64,000 bases of DNA from Danxiaibacter flavus (GTDB lineage: Bacteria; Bacteroidota; Bacteroidia; Chitinophagales; Chitinophagaceae). How positions within the stretch are numbered: position 1 is the first letter of the stretch; every line of letters begins with the position of its first letter. Positions 17,224-25,880 of the stretch are shown piece by piece. Location: contig NZ_JAULBC010000007.1 in NCBI RefSeq assembly GCF_041060425.1, positions 434,001-498,000 of the forward strand, written 5' to 3'. A program made the translations under genes and the position numbers. The notes under the pieces are model-generated. The model did not search any database and had not been told where the DNA came from. It worked only from the letters and a program-made list of their open reading frames with translations.

Positions 17224-17259
17224 AAAAAAGGGCAGCCAAGTTTTGACCGCCCTTTTAAT
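17224..17259 (+). terminator. Intrinsic terminator after the DUF6520 gene
   Basis: Stem AAAAGGGC pairs with GCCCTTTT across a loop of about 15 bases, with T-rich 3' side. It lies about 20 bases after the stop codon. Confidence 0.75.
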
Positions 17260-17516
17260 TCAAAATACAAAGTAAATATCTTCTTACGAGCCGTTATTAA
17301 ACATTAAAAAAATTACAGCCCTAATTAGAAGCTTGGCTAAAATAAAAGCTATCATCTCCCGTATTGTGAGCCAAAACCATTATAAAGTATTCAATCATAT
17401 CTTCAAACCAAACGATTTGATCTGAAGGCTTGGATGAAACGATGAGTTTTATTTTAACCATCGTTTACCATCATCCTTTTGACAATCACTTTTTGTTATA
17501 ATTGCCTTTTTCGCTA
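17260..17516. other. Spacer without recognised features
   Basis: AT-rich sequence between the terminator and a small minus-strand unknown gene. I see no gene, repeat or clear site in it. Confidence 0.3.
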
Positions 17517-17873
17517 TTATTTTTTCTGAAATGGCCGAACAATTTTTCGCTGTTGAAGTTCATCAAAGTTTACTTTAAATGGATCGTATTGTGACCTTTT
17601 CCAAACTCTTTTTTTAAATTTAAACTCATACACTAAGGAGTTTCCATCTCCTGGGAAAACGATATATTTATCCCAGTTAGCATTGAGCGTAAAATGCAAT
17701 TGCAGTGTGTCGCCATCCTGATGAAGCATTTCAATGTCAAAAATGTTGCTTTCATTTAGCTGAGTAAGAATTGTAGTTTCATTAAATTTCTCCGTTGCGT
17801 CAGCAAGGCTTGGTTGTAAAATCATTTCGCCAATTAAAGAATATTTCCGTTTTGTTGGTCTATTAAAACCCAA
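17517..17873 (-). CDS. Small unknown protein, possibly 5'-damaged
   Basis: 118 aa from a TTG start; not recognised. The sequence is soluble, rich in charged and aromatic residues (LHFTLNANWDKYIVFPGDGNSLVYEFKFKKRVWKR), with no signal peptide. In the next frame upstream the DNA reads NVEQLKHYWVLIDQQNGNIL before a stop, which continues sensibly into EMILQPSLADATEKF of the present frame, so a frameshift near 17835 may have removed the natural N-terminus. It abuts the truncated SSB-like frame on the plus strand. Confidence 0.4.
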   Translation of the reverse strand: MGFNRPTKRKYSLIGEMILQPSLADATEKFNETTILTQLNESNIFDIEMLHQDGDTLQLHFTLNANWDKYIVFPGDGNSLVYEFKFKKRVWKRSQYDPFKVNFDELQQRKIVRPFQKK

Positions 17874-17924
17874 TAATGTTTTAACTGTTCAACATTTATT
17901 GCTCCCTTACTAACAAAGGGAACA

Positions 17925-18110
17925 ATGATCGAGCTAAGCGGCCGCATGAGTGTGAACGCATGGATTGGCGGCAACAATGAAGCACGTGCAGCCCTTGTAT
18001 TTCATGTTGGCAATATCAAACTCCATGGGAGGTCGCAAAGCAGTAAACAAGCAAACAACACTACTGCAGCTTTAACTAGTGATGCAAATCCGGATGATCT
18101 ACCCTTTTAA
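17925..18110 (+). pseudogene. ssb: C-terminal fragment of a single-stranded DNA-binding protein
   Basis: 61 codons ending in the acidic DANPDDLPF tip, the hallmark of SSB C-termini that recruit partner proteins. Upstream residues (KGTMIELSGRMSVNAWIG, then ARAALVFHVGNIKLHG) match the last strands of the OB fold. The first 60-70 residues of the OB fold are missing. It is followed by a DUF932 gene, a pairing common on phages and conjugative elements. Confidence 0.65.
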
Positions 18111-18160
18111 TTTTTCTCTTCACCAGCAAAGAAATTTTTAAACAATTAAAATCATTTACA

Positions 18161-19213
18161 ATGGCACACAATCTGAATTACAATGAAAAGACAGGAAACC
18201 ACAGTTTCTTTAGCGTACAGGAAAAACCCTGGCATAGCCTGGGCAAGATCGTTACAGATTACCCACCAAGCGCTGAAGCGTTACAATTTGCAGGGCTGGA
18301 TTATACTGTTCAAAAACGTGAATTATTTACGCACTCCAGCAGTGAAACTGACACACCAGAACCTACACAAGAAAAAATAAAAGTTCCGGACTACTATGCA
18401 ACTGTTCGGGCAGATAACAATGCCGTTCTCGGCGTTGTCGGCAAAGATTACAAGGTTGTCCAAAATGTTGATGCATTTTCTTTTTTTGACGAGATTGTAG
18501 GAGGCGGTGAAGGCATTCTTTATGAAACAGCGGGCGCACTTGGAAAAGGCGAACGAATTTTCATTACAGCGAAACTACCTTCTTATATCAAAGTCGACAA
18601 TGATGACTTAATAGAAAATTATGTTTTTTTGACCACTTCGCATGATGGTAGTGGAAGCATTATTGCCGCATTTACACCTGTGCGAATAGTGTGTAACAAC
18701 ACACTTAACGCAGCATTGCGGAACTGTTCTAATGTTATTAAGATCCGCCATACCGCTAATGCAATTGAAAGGCTGAAAGAAGCGCATAAGGTAATGGGAA
18801 TGGTAAACACACTAACACCAACTATCGAAAGCATCTTCAACCAATTTTCTAAAATTCGCATATCCGATCCTCAGGTAATGGAATTGATCCGGCGCGCCAT
18901 GTGTCCGAATAAAGAAGTTTTGGCCAAGCTGGAATTCGGAAAGCTCGACGAAACCAGTACAATATTTCAAAATATGTGCAACCAGGTTTATGAATATGCA
19001 ATGACAAGTGAAACACAGCAACTGGAAACCACCAAAGGCACATTGTTTGGCGCATATAATGCAGTAACTGGTTATTTTCAAAATGTTCGCAACTATAAAG
19101 ATGCCGATACTAAAATGAATTCCATTCTTTGTGGCGGCATAGCACAAATGCGCAGACAGGCAGCTTTTAATATCTGCCTGTTTTTTTTGAAAAATAACAG
19201 TTTTAAGAATTAA
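18161..19213 (+). CDS. DUF932 (phage/plasmid-like, TIGR03299) protein
   Basis: 350 aa, full family length. N-terminal MAHNLNYNEKTGNHSFFSVQ is followed by EKPWHSLG; the conserved core contains RADNNAVLGVVGKDYKVVQN, LTTSHDGSGSI and FTPVRIVCNNTLNAAL, typical of DUF932 proteins from mobile elements. The biochemical function is unknown; these genes travel with ssb and recombination genes, which fits the SSB remnant upstream. The last residues FFLKNNSFKN run through a hairpin plus T-run, so the C-terminus may be altered. Confidence 0.85.
   Translation: MAHNLNYNEKTGNHSFFSVQEKPWHSLGKIVTDYPPSAEALQFAGLDYTVQKRELFTHSSSETDTPEPTQEKIKVPDYYATVRADNNAVLGVVGKDYKVVQNVDAFSFFDEIVGGGEGILYETAGALGKGERIFITAKLPSYIKVDNDDLIENYVFLTTSHDGSGSIIAAFTPVRIVCNNTLNAALRNCSNVIKIRHTANAIERLKEAHKVMGMVNTLTPTIESIFNQFSKIRISDPQVMELIRRAMCPNKEVLAKLEFGKLDETSTIFQNMCNQVYEYAMTSETQQLETTKGTLFGAYNAVTGYFQNVRNYKDADTKMNSILCGGIAQMRRQAAFNICLFFLKNNSFKN
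19156..19188 (+). terminator. Terminator-like hairpin inside the 3' end of the DUF932 gene
   Basis: ACAGGCAG (19156-19163) pairs with CTGCCTGT (19174-19181), followed by a T-run to 19188. It precedes the stop codon by about 25 bases. Confidence 0.5.
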
Positions 19214-19220
19214 AATTGCA

Positions 19221-19249
19221 AGCAGCGGCCAAGGAGCCGCTGCTTTTTA
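19221..19249 (+). terminator. Intrinsic terminator after the DUF932 gene
   Basis: Perfect arms AGCAGCGGC (19221-19229) and GCCGCTGCT (19236-19244), loop of six bases, then five T. Confidence 0.85.
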
Positions 19250-19328
19250 GAACTATTCGTAAACTTTAACGGTAATATTCAAAGAATCATTCCTGTGTTT
19301 GGCAAAAATAGCGTCGAATCAAAGCCCC

Positions 19329-19359
19329 CCGCGCCCGTGTCTTGCGGACACGGGCGCGG
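19329..19359. repeat. GC-rich perfect hairpin
   Basis: CCGCGCCCGTGTC (19329-19341) and its exact complement (19347-19359) around a five-base loop. It has no T-run on the plus strand and is strikingly GC-rich for this AT-rich region, so it is more likely a repeat element or structural site than a terminator. Confidence 0.6.
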
Positions 19360-19979
19360 TTAATTGGTAAAGAAGGTGGAAATAAAAACATCCTTGCAGT
19401 ACAATTATTGTTTGTGATAATTCCCAAAACCACTACAGGCATTGTTCTAATCTTCAAATAACAAAGCTGTTCTTGCTTAAAATATATAGAGAAAGTATGT
19501 GCGAGTATCAAGCAGACCCGGAAAAGACTTAAATAAGCATTAATCTGCGTCACAAATCCTTATAGCTTTACACTCTGGTAACAGCTGTCCTAAGTTAAGC
19601 GCCACACAAAGCCTAGTGCAGTCTTATTTTACCCGACAAATAGCCACCTATTTGTGTAGCAAAAACGTCTGTAACCCGCTCGGCTTGCGCCATGCTGGGA
19701 TATGCTCTGATCTTTTTTCCATCAAGGATGAATTATCATTTATATGAATCATCGGAAAAAATCAACCGTCTTGATCTCATTGAACCATGACATTTTTTTA
19801 AGAATATCCCTAATACGAACGTTGTTTTTCCTCGCGTTGCATTTAAGAAAAGTGGCTCAATTATTACTACGGTCACAATAATCTATGTCGGAGAGTGTCT
19901 GGTAAAGAATGTACCCTGGACTTACATCTCGATATATGCTGCGTCGATCCTTCTTTTAGTTTGAACGGATCACATAGAA
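19360..19979. other. Gene-poor stretch with one minus-strand remnant
   Basis: No intact gene. A minus-strand frame at 19732-19613 reads GKKIRAYPSMAQAERVTDVF and continues to a stop after GYLSGKIRLH; it looks like the C-terminus of a lost protein that I cannot name. Confidence 0.35.
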
Positions 19980-20855
19980 TTATGTAAAATGCGGCTTACC
20001 TTCTGAAACAAAAAGGTACAGATAATCGCTGATGACAATTCCCCAACCAGAGTGGCTACAAGTTTCATAACATTCTTTATCCCGTGTAAGCCCTACATGG
20101 GTAAACCGAAGTTCAGTTTTACCATTATTGCCCGAAAGCCAAAAGATCATTTTAGTCCCCGTCCATTCATGCTTGTCTTGTTGTAGCCAGGCAAGTTCAC
20201 TTTCGGTGACTAGCCATACCAGTCTCTCATCGTGTACAAGTTCAATGACCTGTTGTTTTGAATAATGTGCGCCAGGATGACCGATCGAAAACTCGTCATG
20301 CAACTTCAGCGCGCTGCCGGTGAGATCCCTGCCGCCCCACCATCTAGCGACATCTTTGGTCAGTGCATTGAATACCACTCCTGCCGATTTATTGAATTCA
20401 ATTGCCAACGAAAAATCGTCTTTTGTTTTACCATGCACGAGATAATTATACAGCAACTCCTTCACTGTCAATTGGCAGATATGAACAAGCCTTTCGACTT
20501 CATCGGCCAAAACGATACCGTCATAGGTATATGTAATCTGTGTTGTAGCATTTGTAGCAACCAGATCAAAAATCATTTTGGTGCCCGTCCACTCAAAGCC
20601 ATCGGTTTTGCGAAGGCTTTCGGTTGTGATCCATGCAAATCGTTTGCCCGGTTCGAAATCAATTACCTTGTTTTTAGAATAATGATCCTCACCCGCTCGT
20701 AATGTGAACTCAACTCCAGGGCCGGGTCTTTCACCTTCCAGATCTTCCGGCCACCATTTAACAAGATCTATTATCTGGTCAAATATGTCGTCAGCAATTC
20801 CAGGGACTGCGATAGCAATCTGGTAAATCGCTGGCTTGTACTTTTGTGTTTCCAT
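19980..20855 (-). CDS. Tandem SRPBCC (START/AHSA1-like) domain protein
   Basis: 291 aa consisting of two consecutive SRPBCC domains, about 1-140 and 145-291. Each has the same landmarks: a WW pair after the first helix (LVKWWPED / VARWWGG), an HYSK(N/Q)(K/Q)VI strand, and EWTGTKMIF(D/W)L. The fold makes a hydrophobic ligand cavity; AHSA1-like bacterial members are often of unknown function. It lies 9 bases downstream of a single-domain homologue and belongs to a probable three-gene set with the AraC-type regulator gene. Confidence 0.82.
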   Translation of the reverse strand: METQKYKPAIYQIAIAVPGIADDIFDQIIDLVKWWPEDLEGERPGPGVEFTLRAGEDHYSKNKVIDFEPGKRFAWITTESLRKTDGFEWTGTKMIFDLVATNATTQITYTYDGIVLADEVERLVHICQLTVKELLYNYLVHGKTKDDFSLAIEFNKSAGVVFNALTKDVARWWGGRDLTGSALKLHDEFSIGHPGAHYSKQQVIELVHDERLVWLVTESELAWLQQDKHEWTGTKMIFWLSGNNGKTELRFTHVGLTRDKECYETCSHSGWGIVISDYLYLFVSEGKPHFT

Positions 20856-20864
20856 TGCCTACAC

Positions 20865-21314
20865 TTATTTCGTAGATTTTCTAAAAACACCATTTCCTGT
20901 CGTCAAATATGAAACGAGGCTTGTCTGTATCCAATGCGTCCAGCCAGGTTCACAATCTACATAACACTCTGAATCTGGAGTCAGCCCTTCGTGTGTAAAC
21001 ATTACATGAGTGCTTCCATCATGTTCATCAAGGTCAAAGACCATCTTCGTGCCAGCCCACTCTTTTTTATCTTTATACCAGGGCATGTTGCAATCGGCAA
21101 CCAGCCACGCAATTTTTTTAGCCGGTACAAGTTCACTTACCGTGCAGTTAAAAAAAGAATCTCCACCCATTTCGATGACAAAGTTGTCATCCTTGTTGCT
21201 AGCACTGCCAGTAAAGGAGACACCCCACCAGCCAGGTACATTGCTGATTTTTTGCATTATCTCTGCCGCACTTAAATTGACTGTAAAGTTTCTGCTGTAG
21301 TTGTTCGCTTCCAT
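20865..21314 (-). CDS. Single SRPBCC (AHSA1-like) domain protein
   Basis: 149 aa, one SRPBCC domain. ISNVPGWWGVSF, KIAWLVADCNMPW and KEWAGTKMVFDL line up with the corresponding parts of both halves of the downstream tandem protein, indicating duplication and fusion. Its stop lies 9 bases before the next start, so the two genes are co-transcribed. The ligand is unknown. Confidence 0.82.
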   Translation of the reverse strand: MEANNYSRNFTVNLSAAEIMQKISNVPGWWGVSFTGSASNKDDNFVIEMGGDSFFNCTVSELVPAKKIAWLVADCNMPWYKDKKEWAGTKMVFDLDEHDGSTHVMFTHEGLTPDSECYVDCEPGWTHWIQTSLVSYLTTGNGVFRKSTK

Positions 21315-21375
21315 CTTTTTTTTGTTTTATACAAAGCTAGAACGGCCGAAACAATTACCGTTGTACAAATCGGAA

Positions 21376-22206
21376 CTAGCTTGTATAATGCTTTGTTGCA
21401 AGCTCGTTTAGTCTACGCTGCAGTTCGGTTGGTGTGCTTCCTGTAAAACGCTTAAATGACCTAAGAAAATGTGATTGGTCGTGGTAATATTCGTAGATAT
21501 GTGTTTTTAGCATGTCGTAACTGACGCCTGATGAAAAAACCTGGTAGCATTGCTTGAAGCGAACAATTTCCGCGAAGTTTTTGGCGCCGGTGCCCATGTG
21601 CTCACTAAACTTGCGATGCAGCCACCGCGCACTGTAGCCTGTTGCTTTTTCAAGTTGTGAAACGGTAACTATGCCCCTGGCTTGCGTAATGCGATTAACG
21701 CAGTAGTCATAAATGGAGTCGGCCTTGCCGATGTGTAATTGCTCGAGAAGAAACTGCTGTAACAAATGAAGTTTCATGGCCAAGTTAGGCGCTTCACCAA
21801 GCTGTATTTCGAGAGCGTGGCCAGGCTTACCTAAGAGTTCCGGCAGCATGTGCAGCTGGTTGTTGAGCGCTGCATAGGGTAAATGAAACAGTCGATATAC
21901 GCCGATCGGGTTGAGCTCAATGACGATCGTACTGGTCGGCATATCGTCGCTAGGGTCCAACACAACGGGCCTATCTATAAGACCGGATAAACTCAACTGG
22001 TCTTCTTTCTGTGTGAAGCTTCTACCGTCTATTTGCGCTACCATACCATTTTTACAGGTAAGCGTGAGCTTGAAATTAGCGTTGGGTACGATTAGCTTCA
22101 TATCCTCCGCCGGAAGCCGGCCGCTACTTTCAAACACCCACATCTTAGCCACATATGGGATTAGCGCAGGATGGGGCGTAACAGGATGAAATAGAAATTC
22201 TACCAT
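21376..22206 (-). CDS. AraC-family transcriptional regulator
   Basis: 276 aa. The C-terminal 100 residues contain the two helix-turn-helix motifs: TVSQLEKATGYSARWLHRKFSEHMG, then the second motif ending YEYYHDQSHFLRSFKRFTGSTPTEL, where YYHDQSHFxRxFKxxTGxTP is the family signature. The N-terminal 170 residues are a DUF6597-like sensing part (VTPHPALIPYVAKMWVFE). The gene is 60 bases upstream of the SRPBCC pair on the same strand and probably regulates them. Confidence 0.88.
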   Translation of the reverse strand: MVEFLFHPVTPHPALIPYVAKMWVFESSGRLPAEDMKLIVPNANFKLTLTCKNGMVAQIDGRSFTQKEDQLSLSGLIDRPVVLDPSDDMPTSTIVIELNPIGVYRLFHLPYAALNNQLHMLPELLGKPGHALEIQLGEAPNLAMKLHLLQQFLLEQLHIGKADSIYDYCVNRITQARGIVTVSQLEKATGYSARWLHRKFSEHMGTGAKNFAEIVRFKQCYQVFSSGVSYDMLKTHIYEYYHDQSHFLRSFKRFTGSTPTELQRRLNELATKHYTS

Positions 22207-22375
22207 TGCTCACTAAAATTAAGCATTAATCCCAACATGCAGCTTTGCTTGTTGTTAGGTATGTGCATTCATCTTTCCTCCGTTATTCGGCTTAATTTGC
22301 ATCTAAACATCTCAATGGTTTAAAAAAACTCCCGCGTATCGAAGCATTACAGGTTAAATAAATAATGCAAACGGA

Positions 22376-22634
22376 TCATTCCCGAAGAATAAGGCAAAGC
22401 ATCTTTTCATCAAATTGTTGATAGTACCGAAAAGCAGTCAAACCATCGCCGATAACTACCGGATTAATCAACAGGTATAGCTCGTCGATAAAACGCGATT
22501 GAAATAAACTCGATACCAGTGTCGCACCTCCGTGGACCAGAATACTATCTTTCAGAATACACTTCAATTTTGTTATGGTAGGAATATTTAAAATTCCTGA
22601 ATATACAGCGCTCCTATATATCCTGTTTCAGTTT
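22376..22634 (-). pseudogene. C-terminal remnant of a dihydrofolate-reductase/RibD-like protein
   Basis: The frame contains DSILVHGGATLVSSLFQSRFIDE and ELYLLINPVVIGDGLTAF, the signature of the last third of the RibD C-terminal/DHFR-like family. There is no start and the natural end (usually a further 25 residues) is replaced by a stop after CLILRE. Earlier residues are absent. Remnant only. Confidence 0.7.
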
Positions 22635-22669
22635 GTCTGTTTTTTCCTTATTAATCATTCCACCAAGTT

Positions 22670-22762
22670 CGGCAAAAGGCATCTGAAGCGCACAAGAATT
22701 TCCGGCATAAAACGCTGGCGCTATTTATTCCGTTGCTTCTTGTGCTAGTTTGCCTTTTGCCG
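22670..22762. repeat. Long interrupted inverted repeat upstream of the JAB gene
   Basis: Outer arms CGGCAAAAGGCA (22670-22681) and its perfect complement (22751-22762), and inner arms GCACAAGAA (22690-22698) and complement (22737-22745). The total is 93 bases with a loop of 38. It lies 41 bases before the start of the JAB/RadC-like gene at the left edge of the mobilization module and could be an element end, a leader structure or a transfer origin component. Confidence 0.6.
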
Positions 22763-22803
22763 GCGATGTTGCCATAATTAATTCATCAATTAAAAATTAA
22801 GTT

Positions 22804-23271
22804 ATGGAACAGTCATCATTCAAATCATTAAACAAAGTGGCAGAAGTTGAAATCAGATATCGCAACAAGACGAGAGTATCTGAAAGACCAATTATTCACA
22901 ATTCTAAAGACGCGTATCAAATCTTACTTGCAAATTGGAATAAAGATAAAATTGAGTATGTTGAAGAATTTAAAATTCTCTTGTTGAATTTTACCAATGC
23001 TGTTTTAGGAATTAGTCACATATCCAGTGGTTCTGGAAGAGCAACAATAGCTGACCCTAAAATAATTTTTACGACAGCTTTAAAGGCTAATGCCTCCGCT
23101 ATTATACTTTCTCATTGCCATCCGTCAGGCTGCCTCAAACCAAGCCCGGAAGACTTAAATCTGACTACAAAACTAGTTGAATGCGGTAAACTTTTAGATA
23201 TCAAAGTTCTTGATCATTTAATCGTCACAGCGGATGGTTACTTATCAATTTGTGATGAAGGGCTCATGTGA
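22804..23271 (+). CDS. JAB/RadC-like (MPN) domain protein
   Basis: 155 aa. JAMM metal site visible as His104, His106 and Asp117 in SHCHPSGCLKPSPED, with an upstream acidic pair (Glu54/Glu55). RadC-type JAB proteins of this short form are abundant on Bacteroidota conjugative and mobilizable elements; the chemistry is unproven (a metal-dependent hydrolase fold). It starts the mobilization module and ends in a terminator hairpin that includes its own stop codon. Confidence 0.85.
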   Translation: MEQSSFKSLNKVAEVEIRYRNKTRVSERPIIHNSKDAYQILLANWNKDKIEYVEEFKILLLNFTNAVLGISHISSGSGRATIADPKIIFTTALKANASAIILSHCHPSGCLKPSPEDLNLTTKLVECGKLLDIKVLDHLIVTADGYLSICDEGLM

Positions 23272-23282
23272 GCCCTTTTTTT
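23260..23282 (+). terminator. Terminator overlapping the JAB gene stop codon
   Basis: GGGCTC (23260-23265), loop ATGT, GAGCCC (23270-23275), then seven T. The TGA stop at 23269-23271 lies within the hairpin. Confidence 0.8.
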
Positions 23283-23311
23283 ATTCGTCATCAACTTATA
23301 AAACTCAACTA

Positions 23312-25741
23312 TTAATCGCTACCAACCATCAACTTCTTCTCACTACTTGATAATTTGTTAAACAATCTTATCGTATATAAACCTACAGGATAACGGCTTA
23401 CATCTAATCTTACAGATATCATTCCCTTAATTGGAACAACCTTTTCCTTATAAACCTCAACACCATTCATGCTCAATACAGACAGCGTATATTCATCAGC
23501 CGCAGAAGATACAAATTCTACTGTCACTGTACTTTTTGCAGGATTAGGATATAATCTAAACGTATTCGATTGGTCAGCTATACCTGCAACTCTTGATGAC
23601 GACATTTCAGGAGTCTGAATGAACACCGTTTTAGTTTTAACCGGCGGCGCTCCACACGCATTGTATAGTTTCACTGAAATCTTTGCTGTTGTATCTCCCC
23701 ATTTCACCACAACAGAATTTGTTCCCTTACCCGAAATAATACCGGCATTTTGCGGAATAAGCCAGGCATACAATCCGTCAGGATAAGACGGACTCACACT
23801 GAAGACACCCAGCGCTCCTTTCTGCAGGAATGCGGGCCCCGAAATTTCTGAAAGAGGCGGTGGAATACTATCAAAGACTTTGCATACAACCGGTTTACTT
23901 GTGGCTATAGCAGGTATTGCGCAATGGTAATTCATAATCACACTACAAGTTACCTGATCGCCATTTAATAGTGAATCATCCCTATAGGTTATTGAATTTT
24001 CGCCAACTACAATTCCATTCTTTTTCCACTGATAAGTAGCGGTTGAACTAATTCTGAGCGTTTGTGCCGTAAACACTACAGGCGTGCCTTTGCAAATACT
24101 ATTTATATGATCAGGAATAACTTCCACTACTGCACGTAAAATTCGATCTACTTTGTAAACAATTTTATTACTTTCATACTGTCCGTGTTTTGTCATATAC
24201 ACCGCCCAAATGGTATCGTTGTTTTTCATATTTGCGGGAATCCAGTAATTGGTTGTGACGGCAGTAAACTTCCCGTTTCTTACCCATCTCACAAATGAAT
24301 TTGGCCCTCCATTCGCCACAGTTGCTAGAAGGCCAGGTCGATCATAATCACAAATATTTGTAGGCGAACTGCTTACAGAAATACGTGGTGTATTGATCTT
24401 CATTATCCAATAATCAAATTTGCCACGACTATTGGAAGCATCACCATTAGGTGACTCAGATGCTGACGAAACTACATAACCGGAATCGGCTGTTTCGAAT
24501 ATGTCACGTGCAAGATCATTTTCCGATCCCCCATAGCTCTGTTGCCATTGTAACAACCCTTGTCCATCCAGTTTAACAAGCCAAATATCTGTAGTAGTTG
24601 TGGCGCCGTGATGTCCTGAAACATCTCCATCATTTGACCAGCTATGTCCGCCAACAAGGTAGCCGCCGTCCCTGGTTAAGCATACACTGGTTGCGTGATC
24701 ACCATTTTGATAAATTGTAAGGCTATTTCCACCATAAGTTTTTTCCCATAAAATATTTCCATTTGGCGCTAGCTTTAAAACCATGTAATCATAACCTGAA
24801 AAACGCTTGTCGCTAATATCTCCATTGGAAGAATTGGTGGAACCAACCAGGATATAATTTCCATCTGCAGTAGCCTTAAGCTGTCCAACCTTCTCATCGA
24901 AACCGCCGCCAATACATTTCTGCCATTCAAGCTGGCCTGTTGAACTAAGTTTTACCAACCATCCATCTCCATAGAAGCCACTGGGATCATGGTTACCAGC
25001 AACGTCTCCATCATTTGAATTAGTCGTCCCTGCAATGAGGAACCCACCATCTTGCGTTAATTCAAGCGCGTTTGCATCTTCCTGTGATCGTCCGCCAAGG
25101 CATTTCTGCCATTGCAATTGTCCTGTATTATCCACCTTGACAACCCAGATATCACTAAAGCCGGAATTGCCATGCAATCCGGATACATCGCCGTCATTTG
25201 AATTGGTAAAACCCATCATTACAAACCCACCATCGTTGGTTTGTTTGATACATCGTCCAACATCGCTCTTTGATCCGCCCAGGCATTTTTTCCATACCAC
25301 GCTGCCCTCACTATCTAATTTAGCGAGCCAAAAGTCCATGTAAGCACCTCCATGAAATCCCGCTGCATCTCCGTCATTTGAAGAAGTTGAGCCCAATATT
25401 GTGTATCCCCCATCAGTGTTAGCGATAATTTGCGATATGTCATCCGGCTTAATGCCACCCAGGGACTTTTCCCACTCGAGATTTCCCTGGCTATCAGTCT
25501 TAACGACCCACGCATCCAGAAATGGCTCGTAGCCCGTATGGCCACCGGATACGTCGCTATTATTGTGAGAAAATGTTGAGCCAACCATTAAAAACCCACT
25601 ATCATGACTCATTATCGTAGAATTGAGATATTCATTAGCCTGGCCGCCGTACCTGTGTTGCCATTGTACTATCGGTTTATTCTGACCAAAAAGAACGCAG
25701 GAGATGAAGCAACAAAGCGAAGTGTAGAGGATTGATTTCAT
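23312..25741 (-). CDS. Secreted repeat protein with T9SS type A sorting domain
   Basis: About 809 aa from ATG 25741 (signal peptide ending at LFGQ); an upstream start at 25792 is less likely. The first 440 residues are seven or so repeats of about 60 residues built around DGGYxxxGxTxSNDGDVSG and VKLxxxGxLxWQKCxGG, reminiscent of beta-propeller 'delta-60' blades. Two to three Ig-like segments follow (residues about 450-720), and the C-terminus is a classic T9SS type A domain (FRLYPNPAKSTVTVEF and a final YTIRLFNK strand), so it is exported through the type IX system and probably anchored on the surface. It sits, apparently as cargo, between the JAB gene and the primase-like gene. Confidence 0.85.
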   Translation of the reverse strand: MKSILYTSLCCFISCVLFGQNKPIVQWQHRYGGQANEYLNSTIMSHDSGFLMVGSTFSHNNSDVSGGHTGYEPFLDAWVVKTDSQGNLEWEKSLGGIKPDDISQIIANTDGGYTILGSTSSNDGDAAGFHGGAYMDFWLAKLDSEGSVVWKKCLGGSKSDVGRCIKQTNDGGFVMMGFTNSNDGDVSGLHGNSGFSDIWVVKVDNTGQLQWQKCLGGRSQEDANALELTQDGGFLIAGTTNSNDGDVAGNHDPSGFYGDGWLVKLSSTGQLEWQKCIGGGFDEKVGQLKATADGNYILVGSTNSSNGDISDKRFSGYDYMVLKLAPNGNILWEKTYGGNSLTIYQNGDHATSVCLTRDGGYLVGGHSWSNDGDVSGHHGATTTTDIWLVKLDGQGLLQWQQSYGGSENDLARDIFETADSGYVVSSASESPNGDASNSRGKFDYWIMKINTPRISVSSSPTNICDYDRPGLLATVANGGPNSFVRWVRNGKFTAVTTNYWIPANMKNNDTIWAVYMTKHGQYESNKIVYKVDRILRAVVEVIPDHINSICKGTPVVFTAQTLRISSTATYQWKKNGIVVGENSITYRDDSLLNGDQVTCSVIMNYHCAIPAIATSKPVVCKVFDSIPPPLSEISGPAFLQKGALGVFSVSPSYPDGLYAWLIPQNAGIISGKGTNSVVVKWGDTTAKISVKLYNACGAPPVKTKTVFIQTPEMSSSRVAGIADQSNTFRLYPNPAKSTVTVEFVSSAADEYTLSVLSMNGVEVYKEKVVPIKGMISVRLDVSRYPVGLYTIRLFNKLSSSEKKLMVGSD

Positions 25742-25880
25742 ATAGCTGAGTGTTAGGTGACTAATGCTGTAAGGGAAGCAAATGATCACCAAAATTAATA
25801 GCCGCCTTTGCCAATGTCAATAGCGGATAGAAATTTTAAGGTCAACACCAGATAGATTAAGTGCATTGGCTCAATTGATT

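Noticed and set aside
19287..19553. 88-codon minus-strand frame.
   Set aside because: It runs through the GC-rich hairpin and has no protein-like pattern.
19613..19732. Minus-strand frame ending GYLSGKIRLH, protein-like in character.
   Set aside because: Only 39 codons, no start and no family; described under the gap, not as a gene.
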